This document shows, piece by piece, positions 8,839-18,221 of a DNA stretch of 64,000 nt. Source of the stretch: Paenibacillus sp. JDR-2 (GTDB lineage Bacteria; Bacillota; Bacilli; Paenibacillales; Paenibacillaceae). Under the pieces are notes generated by a model. That model searched no databases. It was given only the letters and a program-made list of their open reading frames with translations, and was not told the DNA's origin. Each line of letters starts with the position of its first letter. Within the stretch, counting starts at the first letter, position 1. A program made the position numbers and the translations under genes. Location: assembly GCF_000023585.1 (NCBI RefSeq), contig NC_012914.1, positions 4,967,501 through 5,031,500 on the forward strand, read 5' to 3'.

Positions 8839-9300
8839 CTACTCTTCCGTTGCTTCGCTCTTCGGATCCAGATTCGCTGCCATCCGGATGAAGATATCCG
8901 TTGCTTTGTCTATATCATTAAGCTCAAAGCCGTCATACAGTTTCAACATAATACGCTCGCGCATTTCCATAACATGATCCACCAGCTTGCGGCCTTCGTC
9001 GGTTACGCTTAGCATAACGATACGCCGGTCGTACTCGCTCCGCGAACGCTCTACATAGCCAAGGTCGATCAAGCGATCCGAAATCCCCGTTACGGCACCG
9101 CTTGTAATACGGAGCCATTCTGCCATTGCAGATGCCTTCTGAGGTCCATGCTGCGCAAGAATAATAACCATCTTGCCTTCCGTCATCCCAAGTCCGTGAA
9201 CATTAAACCGGTTATATTCCGCGTTAATCAACCTGCGCAGCTTGCGGAATACGTCATCCATCTCTCTTAGTTTAAGAAGCTTCTCCTGATCCAGGTTCAT
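8839..9300 (-). CDS. MarR-family transcriptional regulator
   Basis: A 153-residue winged-helix protein with the MarR layout. It has an N-terminal dimerisation helix, then a helix-turn-helix (KASAMAEWLRITSGAVTGIS), and the wing motif SEYDRRIVMLSVTDEG that contains the conserved D-R-R. C-terminal helices complete the dimer interface. The protein has no cysteine for redox sensing. Its ligand is unknown. It is monocistronic with its own terminator. Possible targets are itself, the dockerin/cohesin operon downstream (whose promoter contains a palindrome), or genes elsewhere. Confidence 0.92.
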   Translation of the reverse strand: MNLDQEKLLKLREMDDVFRKLRRLINAEYNRFNVHGLGMTEGKMVIILAQHGPQKASAMAEWLRITSGAVTGISDRLIDLGYVERSRSEYDRRIVMLSVTDEGRKLVDHVMEMRERIMLKLYDGFELNDIDKATDIFIRMAANLDPKSEATEE

Positions 9301-9370
9301 CCATTCACCCTCGCTAATACATTCATATCTATAAATATAACGTGTTTTGAACGCATAGCCAAGTCCAGCC

Positions 9371-10240
9371 CTAAGAATTAAGCAAATCTACCGGTTCTTT
9401 GCCGAGTACAATCTTTCTAGCGCCGTGCCAGAGAAAGCGCATAGCCTCTTGCAGCGGCCATGCCGCGGTAGACGCAGCTGCAGCGACAAGGCCGTAACGG
9501 TGCGTATCGGACAGTCCTATCATAACCGGATGAGAGCCGTATTCAGGCAATTCCTGAACAAGCTCTTTCATGGACTCAATCCGCGAACCCGTTAATTGAT
9601 CGGTAAACAGACAAAAGGTCGCCATATGCGTCATCTCCTCCCAACAACCGGGAGCCGCAAGCTTATGGTCGCTAGGCACAATCCGCTGCCGCTGGGCGAA
9701 TATCAGCTCATCCTCGTAGTAAACGGACAAGCTGTTCCGAAACTCTGCGTATCGGAACTTCTCTTGGCGCAGCGTACGTCCCGGACAAAGAATATCCGCC
9801 TGCATCCATACGGCTCCTGATTCCAGATAGACATTGGTTTCGCTGCGCAGCTTGGCGTCCTTATACAGCATAACCGGCTCCGGCATATGTTCAATAACCG
9901 CATGATGACCAAGCCGGAAGGTCTGAGAAATCGAAGATCCCACCGCCACGCCTTCAAGCGGACTGGGATGAACCTTCATATAAGACTGGTTTGTGATATA
10001 AGCATGCGAGGAGCCGTGCGCCTGCCATTCCAGTTCATATCGGTCCCCGGCCAGCAGACCGGGAGAACAATCCATAATGATTACAGCCAGCTGCTCTTGA
10101 AGCGGAAAGCTCTTTGCGATCTTAATGGGCGAGGTATGATACTTATCCGCAAGCCTTGTCGCGCCATCTGTAAAATGAAAGGAAGCGCGCAGCACAGAGT
10201 TCCGTACCGCCGCGCGCTCTCCCCGTATATCTGCCGCCAT
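9371..10240 (-). CDS. ureD: Urease accessory protein UreD
   Basis: A 289-residue accessory protein (also called UreH) that binds apo-urease with UreF and UreG during nickel insertion. Family-typical segments are MDCSPGLLAGDRYELEWQ, LTNQSYMKVHPS-like AYITNQSYMKVHPSPLEG and EHMPEPVMLYKDAKLRSET. It is the last gene of ureABCFGD. The start is two bases after the ureG stop, so it is probably translationally coupled; its own ribosome site is weak. Confidence 0.93.
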   Translation of the reverse strand: MAADIRGERAAVRNSVLRASFHFTDGATRLADKYHTSPIKIAKSFPLQEQLAVIIMDCSPGLLAGDRYELEWQAHGSSHAYITNQSYMKVHPSPLEGVAVGSSISQTFRLGHHAVIEHMPEPVMLYKDAKLRSETNVYLESGAVWMQADILCPGRTLRQEKFRYAEFRNSLSVYYEDELIFAQRQRIVPSDHKLAAPGCWEEMTHMATFCLFTDQLTGSRIESMKELVQELPEYGSHPVMIGLSDTHRYGLVAAAASTAAWPLQEAMRFLWHGARKIVLGKEPVDLLNS

Positions 10241-10242
10241 TC

Positions 10243-10956
10243 CTAATGCTTATGAGGCATGGAGCCAAGCTGCACGATATGGGTATGCGCCTCACCCCGC
10301 GCATGCGCAAGCTCATGCTCCAGCCAACCAACGATTTCGGCTACCCCGTCGCCGCCAAACATATTGGAGAAGACAAACGGACGATCGCCCCGCATCCGCT
10401 TCGAATCCGCATCCATCACTTCGAGGCTCGCACCGACATACGGGGCAAGGTCGATCTTGTTAATCACGAGCAGATCCGAACGCATAATGCCCGGGCCGCC
10501 TTTGCGCGGAATTTTTTCCCCTTGGGCAACGTCTATAATATAGATGAAGAGATCCACCAGCTCCGGGCTAAAGGCAGCAGCCAGATTGTCGCCGCCGCTC
10601 TCGATAAAGATCAGATCCAGCTTCTCGAATCTGCTCTGCAGCTCTTCAATGGCTTCGAAGTTCATCGACGCATCCTCCCGGATAGCGGTATGCGGGCAGC
10701 CGCCCGTCTCTACTCCGAGAATCCGTTCCTCGGGAAGCACACCCGTATTCACGAGAATTCTTGCGTCTTCCTTGGTGTAAATATCATTCGTAATAACGGC
10801 TAAGCTGTATTTATCGCAAAGCTCGCGCGACAGCCGCTCCACCAGCGCGGTTTTGCCCGAACCAACCGGACCTCCGATTCCGATCCGGACCGGACGCGAA
10901 ACGTCGATAACAGGCTTCTCCCATTCTTTATGCGTATGACCTTGACCTTGGCACAT
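10243..10956 (-). CDS. ureG: Urease accessory GTPase UreG
   Basis: GTPase that drives nickel delivery to urease. The P-loop [19 protein letters not shown] lies near residue 30. Other motifs are [11 protein letters not shown], the metal-binding [17 protein letters not shown] (Cys-Pro-His), [11 protein letters not shown] and the guanine-specificity motif NKID. Start at 10956 ([12 protein letters not shown]) is preferred over ATG 10977 because GGGGA lies upstream. Both ends are histidine-containing (HTHKEW; the tail [20 protein letters not shown]). This is notable because no ureE nickel chaperone gene is present in the operon. Confidence 0.95.
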   Translation of the reverse strand: MCQGQGHTHKEWEKPVIDVSRPVRIGIGGPVGSGKTALVERLSRELCDKYSLAVITNDIYTKEDARILVNTGVLPEERILGVETGGCPHTAIREDASMNFEAIEELQSRFEKLDLIFIESGGDNLAAAFSPELVDLFIYIIDVAQGEKIPRKGGPGIMRSDLLVINKIDLAPYVGASLEVMDADSKRMRGDRPFVFSNMFGGDGVAEIVGWLEHELAHARGEAHTHIVQLGSMPHKH

Positions 10957-10982
10957 TGCAATTCCCCGCTTTCTCATTATGG

Positions 10983-11675
10983 TTATGACATAAATAAACG
11001 CGAATACAAACCTTCATGCCGGATCATGGCCAGCTCTGCCATTGGCATATTCGAATAGGCCTCCTCAGGCAGCATCGACATGGCCAGCTCCGTTGCTTCG
11101 TCTATCCCTAACGACAACCTTGCGATAAGCGATTGACCTTCGGTCTGACCGATGGACATAAGCCTTAGGGCGCTATTCACGCAAGTAACCACGCAAGCGT
11201 ACAAATAGCCTTGGATAGCCCGTTCCTCCTCTACGCCAAGCCGATAGCATATATAACCGTATACTAGCGGATGGGTAGCCTGACATTTCCTGTACCGCAA
11301 AGCTTCATTTAATAGCGTCCAATCAAGCTGAGGATGAAGGGCAGCGGCAAGTTGCAGCAATCGGCGCCCCATCTTCTCCAAGCCAACCCTGGTCTCTACC
11401 GCAATCCGCTGCACATGCACAAGCCGTTCGACCGCAAACAGACTGTTCCAATCCTCTTGCGGAGCATCCCTGTAAACGGCCCGGATAATCATCGCATCCG
11501 AAGTCGCCCAGCTTTGCCTCATCATAGCCGACGCATATTCATACAGCTGCGCGCTACGAACGATCCGCCCTTCCTGTACCATCGTCTCGAGACCAAACGA
11601 GTGGGAAAACCCGCCGATCGGAAGGGCAGAGTCCAATAGCTGCTGCATGGCGAGCCAAGCTGCAGAAGCACCCAT
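10983..11675 (-). CDS. ureF: Urease accessory protein UreF
   Basis: A 230-residue all-helical protein that bridges UreD and UreG in the urease activation complex. The N-terminal [20 protein letters not shown] is the diagnostic UreF motif. The C-terminus ends YSRLFMS, as in other family members where the tail contacts UreD. It lies 18 bases after ureC and before ureG. Confidence 0.94.
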   Translation of the reverse strand: MGASAAWLAMQQLLDSALPIGGFSHSFGLETMVQEGRIVRSAQLYEYASAMMRQSWATSDAMIIRAVYRDAPQEDWNSLFAVERLVHVQRIAVETRVGLEKMGRRLLQLAAALHPQLDWTLLNEALRYRKCQATHPLVYGYICYRLGVEEERAIQGYLYACVVTCVNSALRLMSIGQTEGQSLIARLSLGIDEATELAMSMLPEEAYSNMPMAELAMIRHEGLYSRLFMS

Positions 11676-11693
11676 CAGTTAACCGCCCTTCCT

Positions 11694-13406
11694 TTAGAAT
11701 AAAAAGTAGCGCTGAGCCATCGGCAGCGACTTCGCCGGCTCGCAGGTCACAAGCTCTCCATCCACGGTTACCCTGTAGGTCTCCGGATCAACCTCAATCA
11801 ACGGTGTTGCGTCATTATGAATCATGTCCTTCTTCGTTACCGAGCGGCAGCCCTTCACCGGCTCGATCCGTTTCTGAAGACCAAGCTGCCGATCAATGCC
11901 ATTGTCAAACGCCGCCTGCGAGACAAACGTAATCGAGCTGCCGTGCACAGCTTTGCCAAAGGCAGCAAACATCGGCCGGCCAAACACCGGCTGAGGAGTT
12001 GGAATGGAGGCATTCGGATCGCCCATTTGAGCATAGGCAATACTGCCGCCCTTCAACACCAAATCCGGCTTCACTCCGAAAAACATCGGCTGCCAGAGGA
12101 CCAGATCCGCGAATTTGCCGACCTCCACAGAACCTACCAGATGCGAAATGCCATGCGTGATGGCCGGGTTGATCGTATACTTCGCCACATAACGCTTGAC
12201 GCGAAAGTTATCGCTTACGGTATCGGGCGACAGCGGTCCGCGCTGCCGCTTCATTTTATCCGCCGTCTGCCACGTACGGATAATCACTTCCCCAACTCTC
12301 CCCATAGCCTGGGAATCCGAGCTGATCATGCTGAAGACGCCGATATCATGAAGAATATCTTCCGCCGCTATCGTCTCCGGCCGGATCCGGGAATCCGCAA
12401 AAGCCACATCCTCCGGTATACGGCTGTCCAGATGATGGCAGACCATAAGCATATCCAGATGCTCTTCTATCGTATTAATCGTAAAAGGCCTTGTTGGGTT
12501 GGTGGAGGAAGGGAGTACGTTCAATTCCCCTGCCGCTACGATAATATCCGGCGCATGGCCGCCGCCCGCGCCTTCCGTATGGTATGTATGAATCGTGCGG
12601 CCGCCAATCGCTCTAAGCGTATCCTCCACAAATCCCGCTTCGTTCAGCGTATCCGTATGAATCGCAACCTGAATGTCGTATTGATCGGCAGCCTTCAGGC
12701 AAGCATCAATTGCCGCGGGCGTGGTCCCCCAGTCTTCATGAAGCTTCAGCCCAATCGCTCCCGCCTCAATCTGTTCTATTAAAGGGGCCGTAAACGAAGC
12801 ATTTCCTTTGCCCGTAAAACCCAGGTTCATGGGAAACTGCTCAGCCGCCTCCAGCATTCTGCGCATATGCCAGGCACCCGGGGTAACGGTTGTTGCGTTG
12901 GTTCCCGTCGCAGGCCCGGTGCCGCCGCCAATCATCGTAGTGACGCCGGAAGAGAGAGCCGTCTCGATCTGTTGGGGACATATAAAATGAATATGCGCAT
13001 CTATGCCGCCAGCCGTAATGATCTTTCCTTCGCCAGCAATAACCTCGGTACTTGCGCCTGCTATCATGCCGGGCGTAACTCCGTCCATAATGTCCGGGTT
13101 GCCTGCTTTGCCAATCCCGACAATAAAGCCGTCTTTAATCCCTATATCGGCCTTAACAATTCCCCAATGGTCAATAATAACGGCGTTCGTAATAAGAGTA
13201 TCAAGCACCCCTTCACCCCGAAGAGCGCCGCTTGATTGCCCCATGCCGTCACGGATGACTTTACCGCCGCCAAACTTGCACTCATCGCCGTGAACGGTAT
13301 AATCCTTCTCGATCTCGGCCCATAGCTCGGTATCCGCCAGCCGAACCGCATCCCCTGTCGTTGGTCCAAACATGGCCGCGTATCTATGCCTGTCAATGAC
13401 GCTCAT
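11694..13406 (-). CDS. ureC: Urease alpha subunit UreC
   Basis: Catalytic subunit that hydrolyses urea to ammonia and carbamate at a dinickel centre. The 570-residue length is normal. Nickel and catalytic residues are visible: HIHFICPQQ (first two His), GLKLHEDWG (carbamylated lysine near residue 220), the following HTDTLNE and [12 protein letters not shown], the flap MVCHHLD, and [12 protein letters not shown] with the metal-binding Asp. The ATG at 13406 overlaps the ureB stop as ATGA and has AAGGAGAAGG upstream; an in-frame ATG six codons earlier is less likely. Confidence 0.97.
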   Translation of the reverse strand: MSVIDRHRYAAMFGPTTGDAVRLADTELWAEIEKDYTVHGDECKFGGGKVIRDGMGQSSGALRGEGVLDTLITNAVIIDHWGIVKADIGIKDGFIVGIGKAGNPDIMDGVTPGMIAGASTEVIAGEGKIITAGGIDAHIHFICPQQIETALSSGVTTMIGGGTGPATGTNATTVTPGAWHMRRMLEAAEQFPMNLGFTGKGNASFTAPLIEQIEAGAIGLKLHEDWGTTPAAIDACLKAADQYDIQVAIHTDTLNEAGFVEDTLRAIGGRTIHTYHTEGAGGGHAPDIIVAAGELNVLPSSTNPTRPFTINTIEEHLDMLMVCHHLDSRIPEDVAFADSRIRPETIAAEDILHDIGVFSMISSDSQAMGRVGEVIIRTWQTADKMKRQRGPLSPDTVSDNFRVKRYVAKYTINPAITHGISHLVGSVEVGKFADLVLWQPMFFGVKPDLVLKGGSIAYAQMGDPNASIPTPQPVFGRPMFAAFGKAVHGSSITFVSQAAFDNGIDRQLGLQKRIEPVKGCRSVTKKDMIHNDATPLIEVDPETYRVTVDGELVTCEPAKSLPMAQRYFLF

Positions 13407-13771
13407 CCGCCTTCTCCTTCCCATGCGTTGAGACGCGCGCGCACTTCCTCCGGCAGCTTGCCCGCTTCGGCTTTGCCCCGGGATAATCCGTTTAACCCGT
13501 GGGACAGCTTGGAACCGCCAAGCTCAACCAGCGTGACCGGTTTTTCTTCCCCCGGCTCGAACCGGATCGCCGTACCGGCAGGAATATGAAGCCTCATGCC
13601 AAAAGCCGCTTCACGGTCAAACGATAATGCCCGGTTCACTTCGAAAAAATGAAAATGAGAGCCTACCTGAACGGGGCGGTCGCCTGTATTCACAACGATC
13701 GCTTTCACCGTCCGGCGTCCGGCATTGAGTACAATGGAGCCAGGCGTAATCCTGTATTCTCCCGGTATCAT
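13403..13771 (-). CDS. ureB: Urease beta subunit UreB
   Basis: Structural subunit, 122 residues, of the alpha-beta-gamma urease heterotrimer. The family signature [16 protein letters not shown], the following [20 protein letters not shown] and PVTLVELGG are all present. It is encoded separately from ureA, as in most bacteria and unlike Helicobacter. It overlaps ureC by 4 bp. Confidence 0.96.
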   Translation of the reverse strand: MIPGEYRITPGSIVLNAGRRTVKAIVVNTGDRPVQVGSHFHFFEVNRALSFDREAAFGMRLHIPAGTAIRFEPGEEKPVTLVELGGSKLSHGLNGLSRGKAEAGKLPEEVRARLNAWEGEGG

Positions 13772-13799
13772 TCAAGCTTCCCTCCTTGGCAGCGTCGGC

Positions 13800-14105
13800 T
13801 TAGCTGGATATGGGGTGGTGAATCGTAACCAGCTTTGTTCCGTCCGGGAACGTAGCTTCCACCTGGACCTCGTGGATCATTTCCGGAATTCCGCTCATGA
13901 CATCTTCACGCTTTAAAACCTTGGTTCCGTATTCCATTAACTCCGCTACGGTCTTGCCGTCACGGGCACCCTCCATAATCTCGGAGGTAATGAGCGCCAC
14001 GCTTTCCGGATAATTCAGCTTTACTCCCCGGTTCAACCGTCTTCTAGCCAAATCGGCTGCAATTGTAATTAGAAGCTTCTCCTTCTCGCGTTCAGTGAGT
14101 TGCAT
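13800..14105 (-). CDS. ureA: Urease gamma subunit UreA
   Basis: First structural gene of the urease operon, 101 residues, which is the standard size. Conserved segments include [60 protein letters not shown] and the C-terminal HHPI. A GAGGTGG ribosome site precedes ATG 14105. It is transcribed from a sigma-A promoter with a GlnR/TnrA-like box upstream, so nitrogen control is likely. Confidence 0.97.
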   Translation of the reverse strand: MQLTEREKEKLLITIAADLARRRLNRGVKLNYPESVALITSEIMEGARDGKTVAELMEYGTKVLKREDVMSGIPEMIHEVQVEATFPDGTKLVTIHHPISS

Positions 14106-14135
14106 GCTACCACCTCTCCCAAGTGTATTAGTTTT

Positions 14136-14164
14136 ATTATAGACAGCGTCCTGTTTGAAGTAAA
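14136..14164 (-). promoter_or_regulatory. Urease operon promoter
   Basis: On the minus strand, TTTACT (14159-14164), a 17-base spacer and a perfect TATAAT (14136-14141). The predicted transcription start is near 14129, about 24 bases before the ureA start codon. Confidence 0.75.
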
Positions 14165-14172
14165 TGGAATTA

Positions 14173-14189
14173 TGTTAGGTAATATGACA
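14173..14189. promoter_or_regulatory. GlnR/TnrA-type nitrogen box
   Basis: The 17-mer TGTTAGGTAATATGACA fits TGTNA-N7-TNACA exactly on both strands. It is centred about 52 bases upstream of the predicted ureA transcription start. Bacillus TnrA activates from about this distance, so activation in nitrogen limitation is the likely reading. Confidence 0.8.
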
Positions 14190-14281
14190 TAAATGTGATC
14201 ACCTACAACTAGCCCATCTAGTAACCATCGACATATCTCACCTTTATTTGACATAATCATGTCGTATTTACGGTTTTCGTG

Positions 14282-14343
14282 TCAAAATAACAAAGAACCC
14301 GCAGGATACGCGCTTTATCCAAGCACGTTTCCTGCAGGTTCTT
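14282..14343 (-). terminator. Terminator of the mgl operon
   Basis: Long hairpin with arms AAGAACCTGCAGGA and TCCTGCGGGTTCTT on the minus strand (one mismatch), followed by a T-rich tail. It lies 18 bases after mglC. Confidence 0.85.
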
Positions 14344-14360
14344 CACCGCAGAAGTCAGAA

Positions 14361-15377
14361 CTATTTCTTTGCTACATATTTACGGATGTCGAATGCTACC
14401 GCAACAACGATAATTGCACCTTTGATGATCAGCTGCCAGTAAGGGCTCACGCCGATGTATGTCAAACCGTAGTTGATTACGGTAAAGATCAATACGCCTG
14501 CGATAACGCCTTTCACGCGGCCAACGCCGCCTGTTGTCGATACGCCGCCAACTACGCAGGCCGCGATCGCATCAAGCTCGTACATATTGCCATAGTTGTT
14601 TGTTGCGCCGCCGGTACGCGCTGCTTCCAGAACACCAGCCATACCATACAAAGCGCCGGCAATACCGTAGATCCACATGAGGCATTTTGCTACATTAATA
14701 CCGGATACGTGAGCGGCTTGGATGTTGCCGCCGATCGCGTACATGTTTTTGCCAAGCGTCGTTTTGTTGAAGACAACCCATACGATAAACGCTACGAAGA
14801 TCGCGATCAATACGATGTAAGGCAGAGACCAGTCACCGCTGCCGATCGAACCCGTGCCGAGTTCGCTGAAGTCATTGCGAAGTCCGCCGATTGGCTGCGA
14901 TTGGTTAGGCGGCATATCGAAATACAGGGAGTTCGCACCATATACGGCAACCATTGTACCCAGCGTTGCGATAAATGGCGGAACATTAAATTTCGATACG
15001 ATAACACCGTTGATCAAACCGACAATGAGACCTACAACGACCGCGATAATGATCGGAAGAATCATTGGCAGATGCGGCAGATCAGGGAAAAACCGATTCG
15101 CATATTCCGCTTTTTGCAGCAGCGATGCGGATACGACAGCAGTAAGGCCTACTACGCGGCCGGCCGACAAGTCCGTTCCGGCTGTAATCAGGACAAACGC
15201 TGCGCCTAGCGCGATGATAAGACGCGTGGACGATTGAACGAGCATATCCCGGAATGTCGTAATGGACAGGAAGTTCGTGTCCATAATCGTAATGGCAGCG
15301 ATGAGAAGGATCAGAACGATCCAGATCGCGTTTTGTGAAAATATACTCCTAGCTCTTGAACCTTTTGTAGCTTCCAT
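14361..15377 (-). CDS. mglC: Galactose/methyl galactoside ABC transporter permease MglC
   Basis: A 338-residue integral membrane permease of the ribose/galactose/xylose (carbohydrate uptake 2) importer class. About nine hydrophobic segments can be seen. Family signatures are TAGTDLSAGRVVGLTAVVSA, the cytoplasmic coupling loop NKTTLGKNMYAIGGNIQAA and YELDAIAACVVGGVSTTGG. It is the third gene of mglB-mglA-mglC. Galactose-type sugars are the likely cargo, but the sequence alone does not exclude other monosaccharides. Confidence 0.9.
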   Translation of the reverse strand: MEATKGSRARSIFSQNAIWIVLILLIAAITIMDTNFLSITTFRDMLVQSSTRLIIALGAAFVLITAGTDLSAGRVVGLTAVVSASLLQKAEYANRFFPDLPHLPMILPIIIAVVVGLIVGLINGVIVSKFNVPPFIATLGTMVAVYGANSLYFDMPPNQSQPIGGLRNDFSELGTGSIGSGDWSLPYIVLIAIFVAFIVWVVFNKTTLGKNMYAIGGNIQAAHVSGINVAKCLMWIYGIAGALYGMAGVLEAARTGGATNNYGNMYELDAIAACVVGGVSTTGGVGRVKGVIAGVLIFTVINYGLTYIGVSPYWQLIIKGAIIVVAVAFDIRKYVAKK

Positions 15378-15407
15378 GAGTGTTAATCCTCCTTCAAATC
15401 CTCATCA

Positions 15408-16925
15408 TTAGCCCGTCTGAGCGGCCAGCCTCATAATGCTTTGTTCTGTCGCGTCTTTGCCATCGAGGATACCCGTTGCGCGGCCCTCCGACATAACCAT
15501 AATCCGGTCGGACATACCAATAAGCTCAGGCATTTCAGACGAAATCATAATGATGCTCTTTCCTTGCTTCGCAAGTTCGATAATGATCTGGTAAATCTCG
15601 TATTTGGCGCCGATGTCGATACCGCGGGTCGGCTCGTCCAAGAGCAGAATGTCCGGATCCGTCAGCAGCCAGCGTGCTAGAAGCACCTTTTGCTGGTTAC
15701 CGCCAGACAGGTTGCGGATCAGTTGGTTAACCGACGGCGTCTTGGTTCTGAACTTCTCTACGCCTTTCTTCGCTTCAACGCGCATCTTCGATTCATTCAA
15801 GAAACCAAACGGTCCTTTGTACAGGCCCAGGTTGGCGATCGCCGTATTCTCGGTGATGTTGAGCACCGGGAAAATACCGGTTACGCGGCGTTCCTCCGTC
15901 AGTAGCGCGATTTTATGCTTTTTCGCATCGATCGGGGATTTGATCGTAATTTGCTTGCCGTCTTTGTAGATCGCGCCGGATTTCACGGAACGAAGTCCAA
16001 ACAAGGCTTCCATCAACTCGGTACGCTGTGCGCCGACAAGGCCGCCAACACCAAGAATTTCGCCTTTGCGAAGTTCAAAGGATACGTCTTTGAAAGAATG
16101 GGGGAGTATGGAAGTAAGGCCTTCAACCTTGAGCATAACCTCTCCCGGTACGTTCGTGCGTTCCGGGAAACGCTCCGACAAATCGCGGCCTACCATGCGC
16201 TGGATGATCATGTCGATGGTCAGCTCTTTGGATTCCCAGGTTCCGATGTATTTACCGTCACGCATGATTGTTACGTCGTCGGAGATACGCAAAATCTCTT
16301 CCATTTTGTGCGAAATATAAATGATGGCTACGCCGCGTGCACGCAGCTTGTTGATAATCGCGAACAAATGCTCAACCTCGTTGCCAGTCAGGGAAGAAGT
16401 AGGTTCGTCCATGACGATAATTCTCGAGTTGAACGACACGGCTTTAGCAATTTCAAGCGATTGAATTTTGGACACCGACAATTCGCCGACAAGCTGGTTC
16501 GGATCAATGTCCATGTTCAAATCTTCAAACAATTGAGCTGTGTCTTTGTACATCTTTTTATGGTCAATAAACCGTAACGGACGAACGCCCGTCATCGGAA
16601 ATCTGCCAAGCCAAATGTTCTCCATTACGCTGCGCTGCGGCACCGGATGAAGCTCCTGGTGAATCATGGATACGCCGCTGTTCAAAGCGTCCTTCGAGTT
16701 TTTGATATCTGCTTTTTGTCCATTGAGGAAAATCTCGCCCGCATCCGGATGATAAATCCCGAACAAGCATTTCATCAGTGTTGATTTGCCCGCGCCGTTC
16801 TCGCCCATCAAGGCATGAACCGTACCCGGCCGAACTTTCAGCGTTACGTTATCCAGTGCTTTAACGCCAGGGAACGTCTTCGTAATATTGTTCATCTCAA
16901 GCAAATAAGGATGCTGCTCTGCCAT
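15408..16925 (-). CDS. mglA: Galactose/methyl galactoside ABC transporter ATPase MglA
   Basis: A 505-residue tandem ATPase with two nucleotide-binding halves. The first half has Walker A GENGAGKST, a degenerate signature LSVSKIQSLEIAKA and Walker B IIVMDEPTSSLT. The second has a degenerate Walker A region (GVGGLVGAQRTELMEALFG), signature LSGGNQQKVLLARWL and Walker B LLLDEPTRGID. This asymmetric layout is characteristic of MglA/RbsA/XylG. The start at 16925 follows AAAGGAGG with an 8-base spacing. A terminator-like hairpin separates it from mglB. Confidence 0.94.
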   Translation of the reverse strand: MAEQHPYLLEMNNITKTFPGVKALDNVTLKVRPGTVHALMGENGAGKSTLMKCLFGIYHPDAGEIFLNGQKADIKNSKDALNSGVSMIHQELHPVPQRSVMENIWLGRFPMTGVRPLRFIDHKKMYKDTAQLFEDLNMDIDPNQLVGELSVSKIQSLEIAKAVSFNSRIIVMDEPTSSLTGNEVEHLFAIINKLRARGVAIIYISHKMEEILRISDDVTIMRDGKYIGTWESKELTIDMIIQRMVGRDLSERFPERTNVPGEVMLKVEGLTSILPHSFKDVSFELRKGEILGVGGLVGAQRTELMEALFGLRSVKSGAIYKDGKQITIKSPIDAKKHKIALLTEERRVTGIFPVLNITENTAIANLGLYKGPFGFLNESKMRVEAKKGVEKFRTKTPSVNQLIRNLSGGNQQKVLLARWLLTDPDILLLDEPTRGIDIGAKYEIYQIIIELAKQGKSIIMISSEMPELIGMSDRIMVMSEGRATGILDGKDATEQSIMRLAAQTG

Positions 16926-16971
16926 TAATATAGCCTCCTTTAATCCGGCTCCCATCCAAGAAGCAAGGTAC

Positions 16972-17012
16972 AAAAAAACAGGGGGCGACGGAAGTGCGGT
17001 TGTCGCTCCCTG
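16972..17012 (-). terminator. Intra-operon hairpin between mglB and mglA
   Basis: On the minus strand CAGGGAGCGAC pairs with GTCGCCCCCTG (one mismatch) and is followed by seven T. As an internal partial terminator it would let mglB be made in excess over mglA and mglC, as is usual for binding proteins. Confidence 0.8.
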
Positions 17013-17063
17013 TTTTCGTTTCGTTATTTTTATTTTTCTAAAAGCTTGTTATTGTCTAAGCAA

Positions 17064-18080
17064 TTACTTAGCGGACTCTTGCGTTACCTTTTGGTAAGGG
17101 ATCCAAACGTATTTGCCGTCCGTAATGTCATAGCCCGTGTTTTCTTTAGTAGGAGTTTCGCCTGCTGCCAGAACCTTCATCAGCATAACCGTAGCTTTAC
17201 CTTGGTTATCAGCATCGTTCAGAACCGTACCAAGCATCGTGCCGTCTTTCAGTGCTTGCATAGCTGGGTCCGTTGCGTCAACGCCTACAACCGGCATTTT
17301 TTTGTCGCCTTTGAAGTAGCCTGCTGCTTTCAGAGCTTCGATTGCGCCGAGTGCCATGTCATCGTTGTTTGCGAGAACCGCTTCGATCTTGTCGCCATGG
17401 GAACCTAAGAAGGCTGCCATTTTCTCTTGGCCTTTAACGCGGTCCCACATTGCCGTATCTTCAGCCAGCTTTTGAACCTTGATGCCTGCATCTTCGATCG
17501 CTTGAACGGAGAACTTCGTGCGAAGCTCAGCGTCTTGGTGACCCGGTTCGCCCTTCAGCATCACGTATTGAAGAACGCCGTCGCCGTTTTTGTCCGCTTC
17601 AGGATGCGACTTCCAGTAGTCGGCGATGATTTCGCCTTCCATTGTGCCGGACTCTTCCGCTTTTGCGCCTACGAAGAACGCTTTGTCCCATTTCGCAAGG
17701 TCATCAGCGAGCGGTTCGCGGTTAATGAACACGACTGGAATGTCCGCTTTTTGAGCTTTGTCGATAATAACGCCTGCTGCCGTACGGTCAACCGGGTTAA
17801 TCGCCATTGCTTTTACTTTTTTCGTGATGAACAAGTCAACTTTATCGTTTTGAGTCGGCTGGGAGTTTTGGCTGTCAACGATATCAACCTTAACGTTGCC
17901 CTCAGCTGCTTTGCTGATCGAGTTCCGCACACCGCTCATAAATGTGTCGTCAAATTTGTAAATCGCTACGCCTGTTTTAGGAAGGCTTCCGCCGCCGGTG
18001 CCACCGTTATTCGAGTTCGAGCAACCTGCTGCCGTAAGTGCCATTGCTCCCGCTACGAGAGCCACTGTCCATTTTTTCAT
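17064..18080 (-). CDS. mglB: Galactose/glucose-type ABC transporter substrate-binding lipoprotein MglB
   Basis: A 338-residue extracellular lipoprotein that delivers sugar to MglAC. The N-terminal signal peptide ends in a lipobox (ALTAAGC), after which a Gly/Asn linker follows. The body is a periplasmic-binding type 1 fold, with VAIYKFDDTFMSGVRNSI, MAINPVDRTAAGVIIDKAQ, VFINREPL, ANNDDMALGAIEALK and VVGVDATDPAMQALKDGTM, closely matching MglB. GGGGGG precedes ATG 18080. Its promoter region carries a direct repeat likely to be bound by the adjacent AraC-type response regulator. Confidence 0.93.
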   Translation of the reverse strand: MKKWTVALVAGAMALTAAGCSNSNNGGTGGGSLPKTGVAIYKFDDTFMSGVRNSISKAAEGNVKVDIVDSQNSQPTQNDKVDLFITKKVKAMAINPVDRTAAGVIIDKAQKADIPVVFINREPLADDLAKWDKAFFVGAKAEESGTMEGEIIADYWKSHPEADKNGDGVLQYVMLKGEPGHQDAELRTKFSVQAIEDAGIKVQKLAEDTAMWDRVKGQEKMAAFLGSHGDKIEAVLANNDDMALGAIEALKAAGYFKGDKKMPVVGVDATDPAMQALKDGTMLGTVLNDADNQGKATVMLMKVLAAGETPTKENTGYDITDGKYVWIPYQKVTQESAK

Positions 18081-18147
18081 CTCTGTATTACCCCCCGAGT
18101 GAATTAAGTAATGCGAGCTTGCCGTATTGCTTGCTTGCTGCATCCTT

Positions 18148-18212
18148 ATTATGTCGAAATTTGAAATGGATTCGAATCTAATATTCTCATCTTTTTTATT
18201 AATATTCTCATC
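18148..18212 (-). promoter_or_regulatory. mglB promoter with 21-bp-spaced direct repeats
   Basis: On the minus strand the 13-mer GATGAGAATATTA occurs twice (18200-18212 and 18179-18191), starting 21 bases apart, which is two helical turns. Downstream is a -10-like CATAAT (18148-18153) with only a poor -35. The proximal repeat ends about 38 bases before the predicted start. This is the usual arrangement for an AraC-family activator, here most likely the YesN-type regulator at 20959. Confidence 0.75.
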
Positions 18213-18221
18213 AGTTTCTAA

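Noticed and set aside
11817-12782. A 321-codon plus-strand open frame opposite ureC
   Set aside because: It lies wholly antisense to a well-conserved gene, has no ribosome site and shows no recognisable domain; it is a codon-bias shadow.
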